Below, one piece after another: positions 26,224 through 35,548 of a stretch of DNA of 64,000 nt (position 1 is the stretch's first letter; each line of letters opens with the position of its first letter). This stretch comes from Ancylobacter lacus (lineage in GTDB: Bacteria > Pseudomonadota > Alphaproteobacteria > Rhizobiales > Xanthobacteraceae): positions 1 to 64,000 of the forward strand of contig NZ_JAHBGE010000064.1 of the NCBI RefSeq assembly GCF_018390635.1. Reading direction: 5' to 3'. The position numbers were made by a program, and so were the translations under genes. The notes under the pieces were generated by a model. That model saw only the letters and a list, made by a program, of their open reading frames with translations. It searched no databases and had not been told where the DNA came from.

Positions 26224-26263
26224 CGTCGCCGGGAGCCCGGCAGGGCGGGGTTGAGCGAGGCAG

Positions 26264-27439
26264 ATGATGAGCACGGGCGTCGCCGAAAAGACGCAGAAGA
26301 CCGTTGGCGGTATCCGCCGCAAATTCGCTCCCTGGACCGACCCGAAGGCGGTCCCGCTCATCCGGTACCAGAACGTCACCAAGCGGTTCGGCTCCTTCAC
26401 CGCGGTGGAGGACCTCTCGCTCGACATCTATGAACGCGAGTTCTTCGCCCTGCTCGGCCCCTCCGGCTGCGGCAAGACCACGCTGATGCGCATGCTCGCC
26501 GGCTTCGAGGAGCCCACCAGCGGCCGCATCACCCTCGCCGGCCAGGACCTTGTCGGCACGCCGCCCTACAAGCGGCCGGTCAACATGATGTTCCAGTCCT
26601 ACGCCCTGTTCCCGCACATGAGCGTGTGGGACAACATCGCCTTCGGCCTGAAGCAGGACGGCGTCGCCAAGGACGCCACCGCGGCCCGGGTGGAGGAGAT
26701 GCTGAAGCTGGTGAAGCTGGAGCAGTTCGCCCGGCGCAAGCCGCACCAGCTCTCCGGCGGCCAGCGCCAGCGCGTGGCGCTCGCCCGCTCGCTCGCCAAG
26801 CGTCCCAAGGTGCTGCTGCTGGACGAGCCGCTCGGCGCGCTCGACAAGAAGCTGCGCGAGGAGACCCAGTTCGAGCTCATGGACATCCAGATGGAGCTCG
26901 GCATGACCTTCCTGATCGTGACCCACGACCAGGAGGAGGCGATGACGGTCGCCGACCGCATCGCCGTGATGAACCACGGCAAGCTGGTGCAGGTCGCCCC
27001 GCCGGCCGTCATCTACGAGCAGCCCGCCTCGCGCTACGTCGCCGATTTCGTCGGCGACGTGAACCTGATCGAGGGCAAGGTGGAGAGCAATGCCGGCGGC
27101 CTCGTGCGGGTGCATGCGGCGGCGGCGGACATGTCGCTGACCATCGCCCAGGACATCCAGGCCCAGCCCGGCGACGCCGCCTGGATCGCGGTGCGGCCGG
27201 AGAAGGTGCGCATCGACCTCGACCCGCCGGCCGACCGCAGCGTCAACTGCGTCTCCGGCACGATCTGGGACATCGGCTATCTCGGCGATCTCTCGATCTA
27301 CCATGTCGAGCTGGCCGACGGCTCGCGCATCAAGGCCGCCAAGCCGAACCTCACCCGCATGGTGGAGCGTCCCATAAGCTGGGACGACAAGGTGTGGATT
27401 TCCTGGTCGCCGGATGCCGGCGTGGTTCTGACGAGCTGA
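26264..27439 (+). CDS. potG: Polyamine-type ABC transporter ATPase
   Basis: A 391-residue ABC ATPase of the PotA/PotG group. Walker A is GPSGCGKTT, the Q-loop NMMFQSYALFPHM, the signature LSGGQRQRVALARSLA, Walker B VLLLDEPLGALD, and the H-loop IVTHDQEEAM. Residues about 285-390 form the TOBE regulatory domain (WIAVRPEKVRI). The first ~30 residues are an extension. The substrate assignment to putrescine/spermidine rests on similarity and the neighbouring puuA-like gene. potH and potI follow; no binding-protein gene is in the window. Confidence 0.88.
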   Translation: MMSTGVAEKTQKTVGGIRRKFAPWTDPKAVPLIRYQNVTKRFGSFTAVEDLSLDIYEREFFALLGPSGCGKTTLMRMLAGFEEPTSGRITLAGQDLVGTPPYKRPVNMMFQSYALFPHMSVWDNIAFGLKQDGVAKDATAARVEEMLKLVKLEQFARRKPHQLSGGQRQRVALARSLAKRPKVLLLDEPLGALDKKLREETQFELMDIQMELGMTFLIVTHDQEEAMTVADRIAVMNHGKLVQVAPPAVIYEQPASRYVADFVGDVNLIEGKVESNAGGLVRVHAAAADMSLTIAQDIQAQPGDAAWIAVRPEKVRIDLDPPADRSVNCVSGTIWDIGYLGDLSIYHVELADGSRIKAAKPNLTRMVERPISWDDKVWISWSPDAGVVLTS

Positions 27440-27462
27440 GCCTGCGGGCGGGGAGACTCATC

Positions 27463-28368
27463 ATGGCTCGGCAGACGCGCGGACGGTGGCTGGTCATCGC
27501 CGTCCCCTATCTCTGGCTCCTGGCGCTGTTCCTGGTGCCGTTCTTCATCGTCTTCAAGATCAGCCTGTCGCAGGACGCGATCGCGCAGCCGCCCTATGAG
27601 CCGGTGTTCGATCTCGCCGCCGGCTGGGAGGCGGTGCGGGGGGCGCTGGAACAGCTCAACTTCGACAATTACAGCTATGTGCTGAGCTGGGACAACGAGT
27701 TCCTGCTCGCCTACGCCTCCAGCCTCAAGATCGCGGCGATCTCCACCGTGCTGCTGCTGCTGGTGGGCTATCCCGTCGCCTACGGCATGGCGCGGGCGCC
27801 GAAATCGATCCGGCCCACGCTGCTGATGCTGGTGATCCTGCCGTTCTGGACCTCGTTCCTGATCCGCGTCTATGCCTGGATCGGCATCCTCTCGCCGGAA
27901 GGGCTGCTCAACCAGCTTCTCATGGCGCTGGGGGTCATCGACGAGCCGCTGGAACTGCTGGCCACCGACACCGCGGTCTATATCGGCATCGTCTATTCCT
28001 ACCTGCCCTTCATGATCCTGCCGCTCTATTCCGCGCTGGAGAAGATGGACGAGACGCTGCTGGAGGCCGCCGCCGACCTCGGCTGTCCGCCCTTCGCGGC
28101 GTTCTGGAAGATCACCTGGCCGCTCTCGCTGCCGGGCGTGTTCGCCGGCTGCCTGCTCTGCTTCATCCCGGCGGTGGGCGAGTTCGTCATTCCCGACCTG
28201 CTCGGCGGCTCCGACACGCTGATGATCGGCAAGTCGCTGTGGACCGAGTTCTCGGTGAACCGCTCCTGGACCGTGTCCTCGGCGGTGGCGGTGCTGCTGC
28301 TGCTGGTGCTGGTGGTGCCGATCGTCTTCTACCAGAACGTCCAGACCCGGCAGATGGAGGGCCGCTAG
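27463..28368 (+). CDS. potH: Polyamine-type ABC transporter permease 1
   Basis: A 301-residue inner-membrane permease with six predicted helices. It carries the coupling EAA loop EAAADLGCPPFAAFWKITWP that docks on the ATPase. The first helix is WLVIAVPYLWLLALFLVPFF, typical of PotB/PotH. The ATG at 27463 follows GGGGAGA. Its TAG stop abuts the potI ATG without a gap, so the two permeases are translationally coupled. Confidence 0.9.
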   Translation: MARQTRGRWLVIAVPYLWLLALFLVPFFIVFKISLSQDAIAQPPYEPVFDLAAGWEAVRGALEQLNFDNYSYVLSWDNEFLLAYASSLKIAAISTVLLLLVGYPVAYGMARAPKSIRPTLLMLVILPFWTSFLIRVYAWIGILSPEGLLNQLLMALGVIDEPLELLATDTAVYIGIVYSYLPFMILPLYSALEKMDETLLEAAADLGCPPFAAFWKITWPLSLPGVFAGCLLCFIPAVGEFVIPDLLGGSDTLMIGKSLWTEFSVNRSWTVSSAVAVLLLLVLVVPIVFYQNVQTRQMEGR

Positions 28369-29187
28369 ATGCGCAAGGGGCTCTCGCTCTTCAACCTGTC
28401 CTCGCTGGTGCTCGGCTTCACCTTCCTCTACCTGCCGATCGTGCTGCTGGTGATCTATTCCTTCAACGCCTCCCGGCTGGTGACGGTGTGGGCGGGCTTC
28501 TCCACCGAGTGGTACTGGAAGCTGCTGGAGAACGACCAGCTTCTCGACGCGGCGTGGGTGACGCTGCGGGTCGCCTTCATCTCCGCCACGGTGGCGACCG
28601 TGCTCGGTACCATGGGGGCCATCGCGCTCACCCGCTATGGCCGCTTTCCCGGCCGCATGCTGTTCTCCGGCATGATCTACGCCCCGCTCGTCATGCCGGA
28701 GGTCATCACCGGCCTGTCGCTGCTGCTGCTGTTCGTGGCGGTGAACTTCGACCGCGGCTTCTGGACCATCACGCTGGCGCACATCACCTTCACCATGTGC
28801 TTCGTCTCGGTGGTGGTGCAGTCGCGGCTGGTGACCTTCGACCGCAGCCTGGAGGAGGCCGCGCTCGATCTCGGCTGTCCGCCGCTGAAGACCTTCTTCA
28901 TCATCACCTTGCCGATCATCCTGCCGGCGGTTGTCTCCGGCTGGATGCTGGCCTTCACCCTGTCGCTGGACGACCTCGTCATCGCCAGCTTCACCACCGG
29001 GCCGGGCGCGACCACGCTGCCGATGCGCATCTACAGCCAGGTGCGACTCGGGGTGACGCCGGAGATCAACGCGGTCTGCACCATCCTCATCGCCATCGTC
29101 ACCGTGGTGGTGGTGATCGCCTCGGTGGTCACCAAGCGGCAGGAGATGGAGCGGCAGAGGGCGGAGCGGCTTGCCGCCGCTGGGTGA
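28369..29187 (+). CDS. potI: Polyamine-type ABC transporter permease 2
   Basis: A 272-residue partner permease of the PotC/PotI group. It has an N-terminal helix (LSSLVLGFTFLYLPIVLLVI), then the short sequence SFNASRL typical of this family, and the EAA loop EEAALDLGCPPLKTFFIITL. The membrane block TLSLDDLVIASFTTGPGATT is a hallmark of PotC/PotI. It starts directly after the potH stop. Confidence 0.9.
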   Translation: MRKGLSLFNLSSLVLGFTFLYLPIVLLVIYSFNASRLVTVWAGFSTEWYWKLLENDQLLDAAWVTLRVAFISATVATVLGTMGAIALTRYGRFPGRMLFSGMIYAPLVMPEVITGLSLLLLFVAVNFDRGFWTITLAHITFTMCFVSVVVQSRLVTFDRSLEEAALDLGCPPLKTFFIITLPIILPAVVSGWMLAFTLSLDDLVIASFTTGPGATTLPMRIYSQVRLGVTPEINAVCTILIAIVTVVVVIASVVTKRQEMERQRAERLAAAG

Positions 29188-29280
29188 GGTATGTCGTGGT
29201 GGCGACGCGGCTGTGACACGGCACAATGCCGACACAGTTCGGCGCCACCAAGATCGAAGTCAGCTCCTTCCGGTCCCGCC

Positions 29281-29907
29281 ATGTCGCTCGCCGAATCCGC
29301 CGCGCCCATCCCTGCCGTGTCCGTCCCCGGGGTTTCCATGCCCCGAGCCGGCCTGCGCTTGCGCCTCGCCGGCTGGAAGCTGCTGGGCGTGGTGCTGGGC
29401 TGCGCCGCCTTTCTCGGGCTGCAGCAGCTCATGGGCAACTTCCACACCGTGGTGCCGGGCGAGCTCTACCGCGCCGCCCAGGTCGACGCGCGCGACATCG
29501 CCGCCATCAAGGCGAAATACGGCATCGCGACCATCATCAACCTGCGCGGCTTCTCCTCGCGGCCCTGGCACCAGATCGAGGTGGCGGAGAGCGAGCGGCT
29601 CGGCATCCGCCATATCGACATCCCGCTTTCCGCCGGCCGCGAGCTGACCGACGCGCAGGCCCGCGACCTCATCGAGACCATGCGCACCGCGCCCAAGCCG
29701 ATCCTGGTGCATTGCCGCGGCGGCTCCGACCGCAGCGGCATCGCCTCGGCGCTGTATCTCGCCGCCATTTCCAAGCAGGGCGAGCGCGCCGCCGAGGGCC
29801 AGCTCTCGATCTGGTACGGCCATTTCTCGCTGCCCTTCGCCCCGGCCTGGGCGATGGACGAGACCTTCGAGCGGCTCGAGACCTGGCTCGGCTATCACGA
29901 CTCCTGA
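29281..29907 (+). CDS. Membrane-anchored dual-specificity phosphatase
   Basis: A 208-residue phosphatase of the tyrosine/dual-specificity superfamily. The P-loop VHCRGGSDRSG has the CX5R catalytic motif (about residues 140-150), and YGIATIINLRG fits the start of the fold. A single hydrophobic segment (LLGVVLGCAAFLGLQQLM) near residues 35-55 suggests the catalytic domain lies in the periplasm. The ATG at 29281 is assumed; an in-frame ATG at 29338 would start just before the anchor. The substrate may be a phosphoprotein or lipid phosphate; unknown. Confidence 0.75.
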   Translation: MSLAESAAPIPAVSVPGVSMPRAGLRLRLAGWKLLGVVLGCAAFLGLQQLMGNFHTVVPGELYRAAQVDARDIAAIKAKYGIATIINLRGFSSRPWHQIEVAESERLGIRHIDIPLSAGRELTDAQARDLIETMRTAPKPILVHCRGGSDRSGIASALYLAAISKQGERAAEGQLSIWYGHFSLPFAPAWAMDETFERLETWLGYHDS

Positions 29908-30025
29908 TCGTGAAGGGGACGGCGCGCCGCGCCGCCGCCTCGGCGGTTCCGTGCGGGGGCGGCTTGCGTGTAGAGTCCCGCCATGTCCGGTGGCGGACTG
30001 ATTCCGCGCCGTCGAGAGCCCGCTG

Positions 30026-31933
30026 ATGCCGCTGCGCCTGCTTCCCTCCACCCTGATCGACCGCATCGCCGCGGGCGAGGTGGTCGAGCGCCCGGCCGCG
30101 GCCCTGAAGGAGCTGGTCGAGAACGCGCTCGACGCCGGCGCCCGGCGCATCGAGATCGTGCTGGATGGCGGCGGGCGGCGGCTCATCCGCGTCACCGACG
30201 ACGGCGGCGGCATGGGGCCGGACGAGCTGGCGCTCTGCGTCGAGCGGCACGCCACCTCGAAGCTGGACGACGAGGATCTCGGCGCCATCGCCACGCTGGG
30301 CTTTCGCGGCGAGGCGCTGCCCTCCATCGGCGCGGTGGCGCGGCTCTCCATCACCTCGCGGCCGGCCGGCAGCGCCGTGGCGCATGAGGTGCGGGTCGAG
30401 GCCGGGGTCAAGGCGCCGGTGCGGCCGGCCGCGCTCGGGGGCGGCACCCGGGTGGAGGTGCGCGACCTGTTCTTCGCCACGCCGGCGCGGCTGAAGTTCC
30501 TCAAGTCGGAACGGGCCGAGACCGCCGCCGCGCTGGATGTGGTGCGCCGGCTGGCGCTGGCCCGGCCGGAAGTCGCCTTCTCCTTCATCGCCGAGGACCG
30601 CCCGCCGGTGAGCTGGGCGGCGCAGGGCGCAGGCCCGGCCGGCCGCCGCGCCCGCATCGCCGATGTGCTGGGCCGCGAGGTGGCGGCCAATGCGCTGGCG
30701 GTGGAAGGCGGGCGCGGCGGCGTGGGGCTGACCGGCCTTGCCGGGCTGCCCACCTTCTCCAAGGCCAATGCGCTGTCGCAGTATTTCTTCGTCAATGGCC
30801 GCCCGGTGCGCGACAAGGTGCTGATCGGCGCGGTGCGGGCGGCCTATGCCGACCTGCTGCCCTCCGACCGCCACCCGGTGCTGGCGCTGTTCCTGGAGAT
30901 CGACCCGCGCGAGGTGGATGTGAACGTACACCCGGCCAAGACCGAGGTGCGCTTCCGCGACGCCGGGCTGGTGCGCGCGCTGATCATCCGCACCCTGATC
31001 GACGCCCTGGAGGCCGGCGTGCCCCGCACCGCCACCACCACCGCGGACCGGCTGGCGCTGCTGGCGCGCCCGGGCCTGCTGCCGGGCGGCGAGGGAGTGG
31101 GGCGGGCGCCGCACCTGCCGCATCTGCTACGCCCGCCGCTGGACCATGACTGGCGCACCTCCTGGGCCGCCCCGGCCGGTGCCACCCTCGACGACCGCGC
31201 CGCCGCGGGCTTCGCCGAGGCGGTGGCGGCCGCCTATGATGCCGGTGCCGGTGCCGGTGCCGGGGCGGGCGGGTTCGGCGGGCTCGACCTCGACGTGGCG
31301 CCGTCGGTCGACGCCCGCGCCGCCGCCGCGCCGGCCCCGGCGGGGCTGATGGACCGCCCGCTCGGCGCCGCCCGCGCCCAGCTCCACGAAACCTATATCC
31401 TCGCTCAGACCCGCGACGGGGTGGTCATCGTCGACCAGCACGCCGCCCATGAGCGCATCGTCTATGAACGGCTGAAGCTGGCCATGGCGCGCGACGGGCT
31501 GAAGCGGCAGGTGCTGCTACTGCCCCTCGTGGTCGAGCTCGACCCCTCCGAGGCCGACCGGCTGGCGGAACGCACCGAGGCGCTGGAGCGGCTCGGCCTG
31601 GTGCTGGAGCCGTTCGGCCCGGGCGCCCTGCTGGTGCGCGAGGTGCCGGCGCTGCTCGGCGACGCCGACATTCCCGCCCTGCTGCGCGAGCTGGCCGAGC
31701 ATGCCGAGGAGTGGGACGATGCGCTGCCGCTGGAGCGCCGGCTGCTGCATGTCGCCGCCACCATGGCGTGTCACGGCTCGGTGCGTGCCGGCCGCCGGCT
31801 GCGGCCGGAGGAGATGGACGCCCTGCTGCGCGAGATGGAACAGACCCCCAATGCCGGCCAGTGCAACCACGGCCGGCCCACCTTCGTGACGTTGTCGCTG
31901 GCCGACATCGAGAAACTCTTCGCCCGGCGGTGA
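30026..31933 (+). CDS. mutL: DNA mismatch repair protein MutL
   Basis: A 635-residue MutL. The N-terminal GHKL ATPase has ELVENALDAGA, TDDGGGM and GFRGEALPSIG. The C-terminal half contains the endonuclease motif DQHAAHERIVYE (about 470-481), plus ACHGSVRAG and QCNHGRPT metal-site motifs. It is therefore a nicking MutL, as expected in bacteria without MutH. A low-complexity Gly/Ala linker (about 385-425, with GAGAGAGAGG) joins the halves. Its stop codon overlaps the GTG start of the next gene. Confidence 0.96.
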   Translation: MPLRLLPSTLIDRIAAGEVVERPAAALKELVENALDAGARRIEIVLDGGGRRLIRVTDDGGGMGPDELALCVERHATSKLDDEDLGAIATLGFRGEALPSIGAVARLSITSRPAGSAVAHEVRVEAGVKAPVRPAALGGGTRVEVRDLFFATPARLKFLKSERAETAAALDVVRRLALARPEVAFSFIAEDRPPVSWAAQGAGPAGRRARIADVLGREVAANALAVEGGRGGVGLTGLAGLPTFSKANALSQYFFVNGRPVRDKVLIGAVRAAYADLLPSDRHPVLALFLEIDPREVDVNVHPAKTEVRFRDAGLVRALIIRTLIDALEAGVPRTATTTADRLALLARPGLLPGGEGVGRAPHLPHLLRPPLDHDWRTSWAAPAGATLDDRAAAGFAEAVAAAYDAGAGAGAGAGGFGGLDLDVAPSVDARAAAAPAPAGLMDRPLGAARAQLHETYILAQTRDGVVIVDQHAAHERIVYERLKLAMARDGLKRQVLLLPLVVELDPSEADRLAERTEALERLGLVLEPFGPGALLVREVPALLGDADIPALLRELAEHAEEWDDALPLERRLLHVAATMACHGSVRAGRRLRPEEMDALLREMEQTPNAGQCNHGRPTFVTLSLADIEKLFARR

Positions 31934-33228
31934 CAGACGTGCGCGACCGTATCTCCCTCGACCATCCGAAAAGCTGGTACGCCGCAACGGCGGTGCCGCA
32001 CCCGCTCTACCCCCCGCTCGCCGGGCGGGTGACGACCGATGTCTGCGTCATCGGCGGCGGCTATACCGGCCTGTCGGCGGCGCTGCACCTCGCCGAGGCC
32101 GGCGTCGGGGTGGTGCTGCTGGAGGCGGGGCGGGTCGGCTCCGGCGCCTCCGGCCGCAATGGCGGCCAGATCCACACCGGCCAGCGCCGCGACCAGGACT
32201 GGATCGAGGCGCATATGGGCCGCGACGACGCCCGCAAGCTGTGGGACCTTGCGGAAGACGCCAAGGCGCTGCTGCACGACCTCATCGCCCGCCACCGCAT
32301 CGACTGCGACCTGCGCCCCGGCTTGATCGTGGCGGACCACAAGCCCGGCTATGTCGCCCACACCCACGCCTATGTCCGCAAGCTGGCCGAGGTGTATGGC
32401 TATCCCCATGCCCGGCCGTTGTCGCGCGACGAGCTGGCGGCGCTGGTGGGGTCCGACGCCTATTACGGCGGCATGATCGACCATGGCGCCGGCCATCTCC
32501 ACCCGCTGAACCTCGCCCTCGGCCTCGCCAAGGCGGCGAGCCGGGCCGGCGCCCGCCTCTACGAGCACAGCCGCGCGGTCCGCATCACCGAGGGCGCCCG
32601 CGTGGTGGTGGAGACCGAGGGCGGCGGGGCGGTGGAGGCGGACTGGGTGCTGGAATGCGGCGACGGGCTGCAGGACGGGCTCGACGCCCGGGTCGACCGC
32701 CATGTCATGCCGATCGCGAACTATATCGCCGCCACCGAGCCGCTCGGCGAGCGGGCCCGCCAGATCATCGCCAACGACGCCGCCGTGGCGGACAGCCGTT
32801 TCGTCGTGAACTACTACCGGCTGAGCCGGGACGGCCGCCTGCTGTTCGGCGGCGGCGAAACCTACCGCCGCACGCTGAAGGCCGACCCCGGCAGCTTCGT
32901 GCGGCCCTATATGCTCAAGATATTCCCCCAGCTCGCCGATGCCCGCATCGAGTATGGCTGGGGCGGCGTGCTCGGCATCACCATGACCCGGATGCCCTTC
33001 GTGCGCCGGCTCTCGCCCCGCGTGCTCACGGCCTCCGGCTATTCCGGGCAGGGGGTGATGCTCGCGCCGCTCTACGGCAAGATTCTCGCCGAGGCGGTGC
33101 GGGGCGTGGTCGGCGCCTTCGACCTGCTGGCCCGCGCGCCCGCGCCGGCCTTTCCCGGCGGGCGGCTGATGCGCTGGCCGCTGCTGGCGGCCGGGCTGAG
33201 CTATTACGCCCTGCGCGACCGCCTCTGA
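31930..33228 (+). CDS. FAD-dependent oxidoreductase, PuuB-like
   Basis: A 432-residue DAO-family flavoenzyme. The FAD-binding Rossmann motif VCVIGGGYTGLSAALHLAE is near residues 39-60, followed by SGASGRNGGQIHTGQR. LFGGGETYRRT and YGWGGVLGITMTRMPF match gamma-glutamylputrescine oxidase-like proteins. The GTG at 31930 sits in GTGA with the mutL stop. With the GS-like ligase and transporter 4-6 kb upstream it could catalyse the second step of a gamma-glutamylated polyamine route (inference). Confidence 0.85.
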   Translation: MTDVRDRISLDHPKSWYAATAVPHPLYPPLAGRVTTDVCVIGGGYTGLSAALHLAEAGVGVVLLEAGRVGSGASGRNGGQIHTGQRRDQDWIEAHMGRDDARKLWDLAEDAKALLHDLIARHRIDCDLRPGLIVADHKPGYVAHTHAYVRKLAEVYGYPHARPLSRDELAALVGSDAYYGGMIDHGAGHLHPLNLALGLAKAASRAGARLYEHSRAVRITEGARVVVETEGGGAVEADWVLECGDGLQDGLDARVDRHVMPIANYIAATEPLGERARQIIANDAAVADSRFVVNYYRLSRDGRLLFGGGETYRRTLKADPGSFVRPYMLKIFPQLADARIEYGWGGVLGITMTRMPFVRRLSPRVLTASGYSGQGVMLAPLYGKILAEAVRGVVGAFDLLARAPAPAFPGGRLMRWPLLAAGLSYYALRDRL

Positions 33229-33238
33229 AAGGAAGATC

Positions 33239-33763
33239 TTGCCCGAACTGGAGCAACTGGCGCGCGACGCGCTCGCCTTCGTCGAGGCGCACAAGCATCT
33301 CGCCCCCTTCATCGCCTTCGCGCTGGCCTTCGGCGAATCGCTGGCGGTGATCTCGCTGGTGGTGCCCGCCACCGTCGTGCTGGTCGGCCTCGGGCCGCTG
33401 ATCGAGGCCGGCGGCATCGGCTTCCTGCCGGTCTGGGCCGGGGCCGCGCTGGGGGCATCGCTCGGCGATGCCGTGTCCTACTGGGTCGGACATCACTACC
33501 GGGAGCGGGTGCGGGATTTTCCCATCCTGCGCAACCATCCCGCCCTGCTCGACCGCGGCATGCGCTTCTTCCACCGCTGGGGTGTGTGGGGCGTGTTCCT
33601 CGGCCGCTTCTTCGGCCCGCTGCGGGCGGTGGTGCCGCTGGTCGCCGGCATGTTCGCCATGCCGCCGCTCGGCTTCCAGCTCGCCAATGTCGCCTCCGCG
33701 GCGCTGTGGGCCTTTCTCCTGCTGGCGCCGGGGGCGGCGGCGATGAAGGCGCTGGGCTGGTGA
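33239..33763 (+). CDS. DedA-family membrane protein
   Basis: A 174-residue inner-membrane protein of the DedA/SNARE-associated family, now linked to undecaprenyl phosphate or phospholipid flipping. The signature is FLGRFFGPLRAVVPLVAGMFAM, with four or so hydrophobic stretches; the N-terminal half has AFGESLAVISLVVPAT. It is slightly shorter than typical (about 200). The TTG at 33239 follows AAGGAAGA. It converges with the DUF2165 gene. Confidence 0.88.
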   Translation: MPELEQLARDALAFVEAHKHLAPFIAFALAFGESLAVISLVVPATVVLVGLGPLIEAGGIGFLPVWAGAALGASLGDAVSYWVGHHYRERVRDFPILRNHPALLDRGMRFFHRWGVWGVFLGRFFGPLRAVVPLVAGMFAMPPLGFQLANVASAALWAFLLLAPGAAAMKALGW

Positions 33764-33770
33764 GGCCGGC

Positions 33771-34271
33771 TCAGCCCGGCTCCACGGGCTCGGCCTGGCT
33801 CACGAAGATGATGACCGCCAGCATGGTCATGTAGAAGCGGAAGGCCGGTTCCTGGCCGTTCCAGGTGTGGGACTGCCACATGGCAAAATATTCCCCGCCC
33901 ACCACCATGAAGCCGAGAAACCACACCGCGAAGCCGGCGCCGGCGGCCACCACCGCCCACGCCTTGGCCCGGGCGAAGCGCCGGCCGTCTCGCAGGCCGG
34001 CCAGCATCGCCGCGGCGGCGATGGTGAAGAGCAGCGCCGTCAGCCCCTCGCCGGCGATGATCAGCCCATAGCCGAGCTGCCACAGCCGGGGATCGGTGAT
34101 GGCGCGCGCGGCCGCCAGCGCGTTGCCGGGGAAGGTGTCGTCCATGCTGAGAACATGCTGCACGAAGGCGTAGTTCGAGCCGTAGTCGACCAGATTGCCG
34201 ATCGTGACGAGCCCGGCGAAGGCGGCGAGCGCAGCGACCATGAAGGTTTTGGTGAGACGTATGGCCAGCAT
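33771..34271 (-). CDS. DUF2165 small membrane protein
   Basis: A 166-residue integral membrane protein matching DUF2165. There are four hydrophobic segments, with MWQSHTWNGQEPAFRF before the last helix as the family signature, and GNLVDYGSNYAFVQHVLSMD after the first. Function is unknown. The ATG at 34271 has GAGG upstream. It sits convergently against the dedA gene with only seven bases between. Confidence 0.85.
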   Translation of the reverse strand: MLAIRLTKTFMVAALAAFAGLVTIGNLVDYGSNYAFVQHVLSMDDTFPGNALAAARAITDPRLWQLGYGLIIAGEGLTALLFTIAAAAMLAGLRDGRRFARAKAWAVVAAGAGFAVWFLGFMVVGGEYFAMWQSHTWNGQEPAFRFYMTMLAVIIFVSQAEPVEPG

Positions 34272-34467
34272 GGAATCCTCGCCCGGCCGGCACCGGTGCC
34301 GGCTTTCCAGGCCCCATGATACCACGCCGGACGGCCGCGACGGCGGCTGCAGTCGTGCGCGATCACGGGCGGCGGGGGGATGACGAAGGATCGGCGGCTG
34401 CGGTAATATTGGAAGGATTCCAGGTGCCGGGCGGAGGCACCGGTGCGGCTGGGGACACACGACGGCG

Positions 34468-35412
34468 ATGATCGGCCAGGATGCTCTCGCGATCATTCTG
34501 ATGCGCATGTTCGAGTTTTCGCCCGTCGCCATGTCGATCTCGACGACGGGGGCTGACAGCTCCCGTTACGTGATGGTCAATCGCGCCTATCTCGACCTCA
34601 CCGGCCGGCGCTGGGAGGAGCTGAACGAGCGGTCCATGGTCGATCATGGCGCCGCCATCGCCAGCCCGGCACGGGACCGCCGGCTGCGGCTGCTGGAAGA
34701 GGTCGGCAGCTACAAATCCGAGCTGGCGGAAATCCGCCATGCCGACGGGCGCATCATTCCCGTGCTGATCTCGGCGCAGCGCTCGCATATCGGCGACGCG
34801 GTCTATGACATCGAGCTGATCGCCGACGTGACCGAGCACATGGAATCCCAGATCCAGCGGGAGCGGGAGCTGACCTATGCCGCGCTCACCGACCCGCTGA
34901 CCGGGCTGCTGAACCGGGCCGGCATCGACGCGGTGCTGCAGGAGCGCCTCGCCCGGGTGTGGGGCGAAGGCCAGTGCGTGGCGGTGGCCTTCATCGACCT
35001 CAACGGCTTCAAGCAGATCAACGACCGGCTCGGCCACGAGGCGGGCGACACCATCCTGCGGCGGCTGGCGGCACGGCTGCGGCTCGCCTGCGGGCAGGAG
35101 GAGATCGTCGCCCGCATCGGCGGCGACGAGTTCATGCTCGTGCTGACCGTGCCGCACGGGGCGGTGGGTTCCATCCCGCCGATGCTGGCCGGCATCGCCG
35201 CGGCGGTGTTCACGCCCGTGGACCTGTCGGGCAGCCTGCCGGTGCCGATCGGCGCCGCCATCGGCATCAGCGTGCAGCAGGTGCCGGATGTCGCGGCTGC
35301 CGTGCTGATCCGCGAGGCCGACCGGCAGATGTACCGGGCGAAATCGACCGGCGAACCGATCAGCATCCGCTTCGGCGGGGGCGAGCGGGTCTGGGCGGAC
35401 GGGGTGGCGTGA
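34468..35412 (+). CDS. PAS-GGDEF diguanylate cyclase
   Basis: A 314-residue soluble protein making c-di-GMP from two GTP. A PAS domain covers about 12-125 (FEFSPVAMSISTTG, HADGRIIPVLISAQR). The GGDEF domain covers about 145-300, with the substrate-binding block FIDLNGFKQINDRLGHEAGD and the intact active site RIGGDEF. The RxxD inhibitory site is not visible in the usual place five residues before GGDEF, so product feedback is probably absent. No membrane segment is present, so the PAS domain must see a cytosolic cue. Confidence 0.92.
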   Translation: MIGQDALAIILMRMFEFSPVAMSISTTGADSSRYVMVNRAYLDLTGRRWEELNERSMVDHGAAIASPARDRRLRLLEEVGSYKSELAEIRHADGRIIPVLISAQRSHIGDAVYDIELIADVTEHMESQIQRERELTYAALTDPLTGLLNRAGIDAVLQERLARVWGEGQCVAVAFIDLNGFKQINDRLGHEAGDTILRRLAARLRLACGQEEIVARIGGDEFMLVLTVPHGAVGSIPPMLAGIAAAVFTPVDLSGSLPVPIGAAIGISVQQVPDVAAAVLIREADRQMYRAKSTGEPISIRFGGGERVWADGVA

Positions 35413-35548
35413 CGCCGGGGCGGGGCGAGGGCGAGTCCGTCGCGCGGGCGGCCGCCGGGGATGGGCCGCAGCCTTGGGCGGAGGGCAGGTTCGGGCAGCA
35501 AGAAGGTTCGGGCAGAGGGATGCGCCAAGCGGGCAGGGGCGCGGCTGC

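Noticed and set aside
27298-29235. 645-codon minus-strand open frame rich in His/Gln/Asp
   Set aside because: Antisense shadow of the potH and potI permease genes; low-complexity translation.
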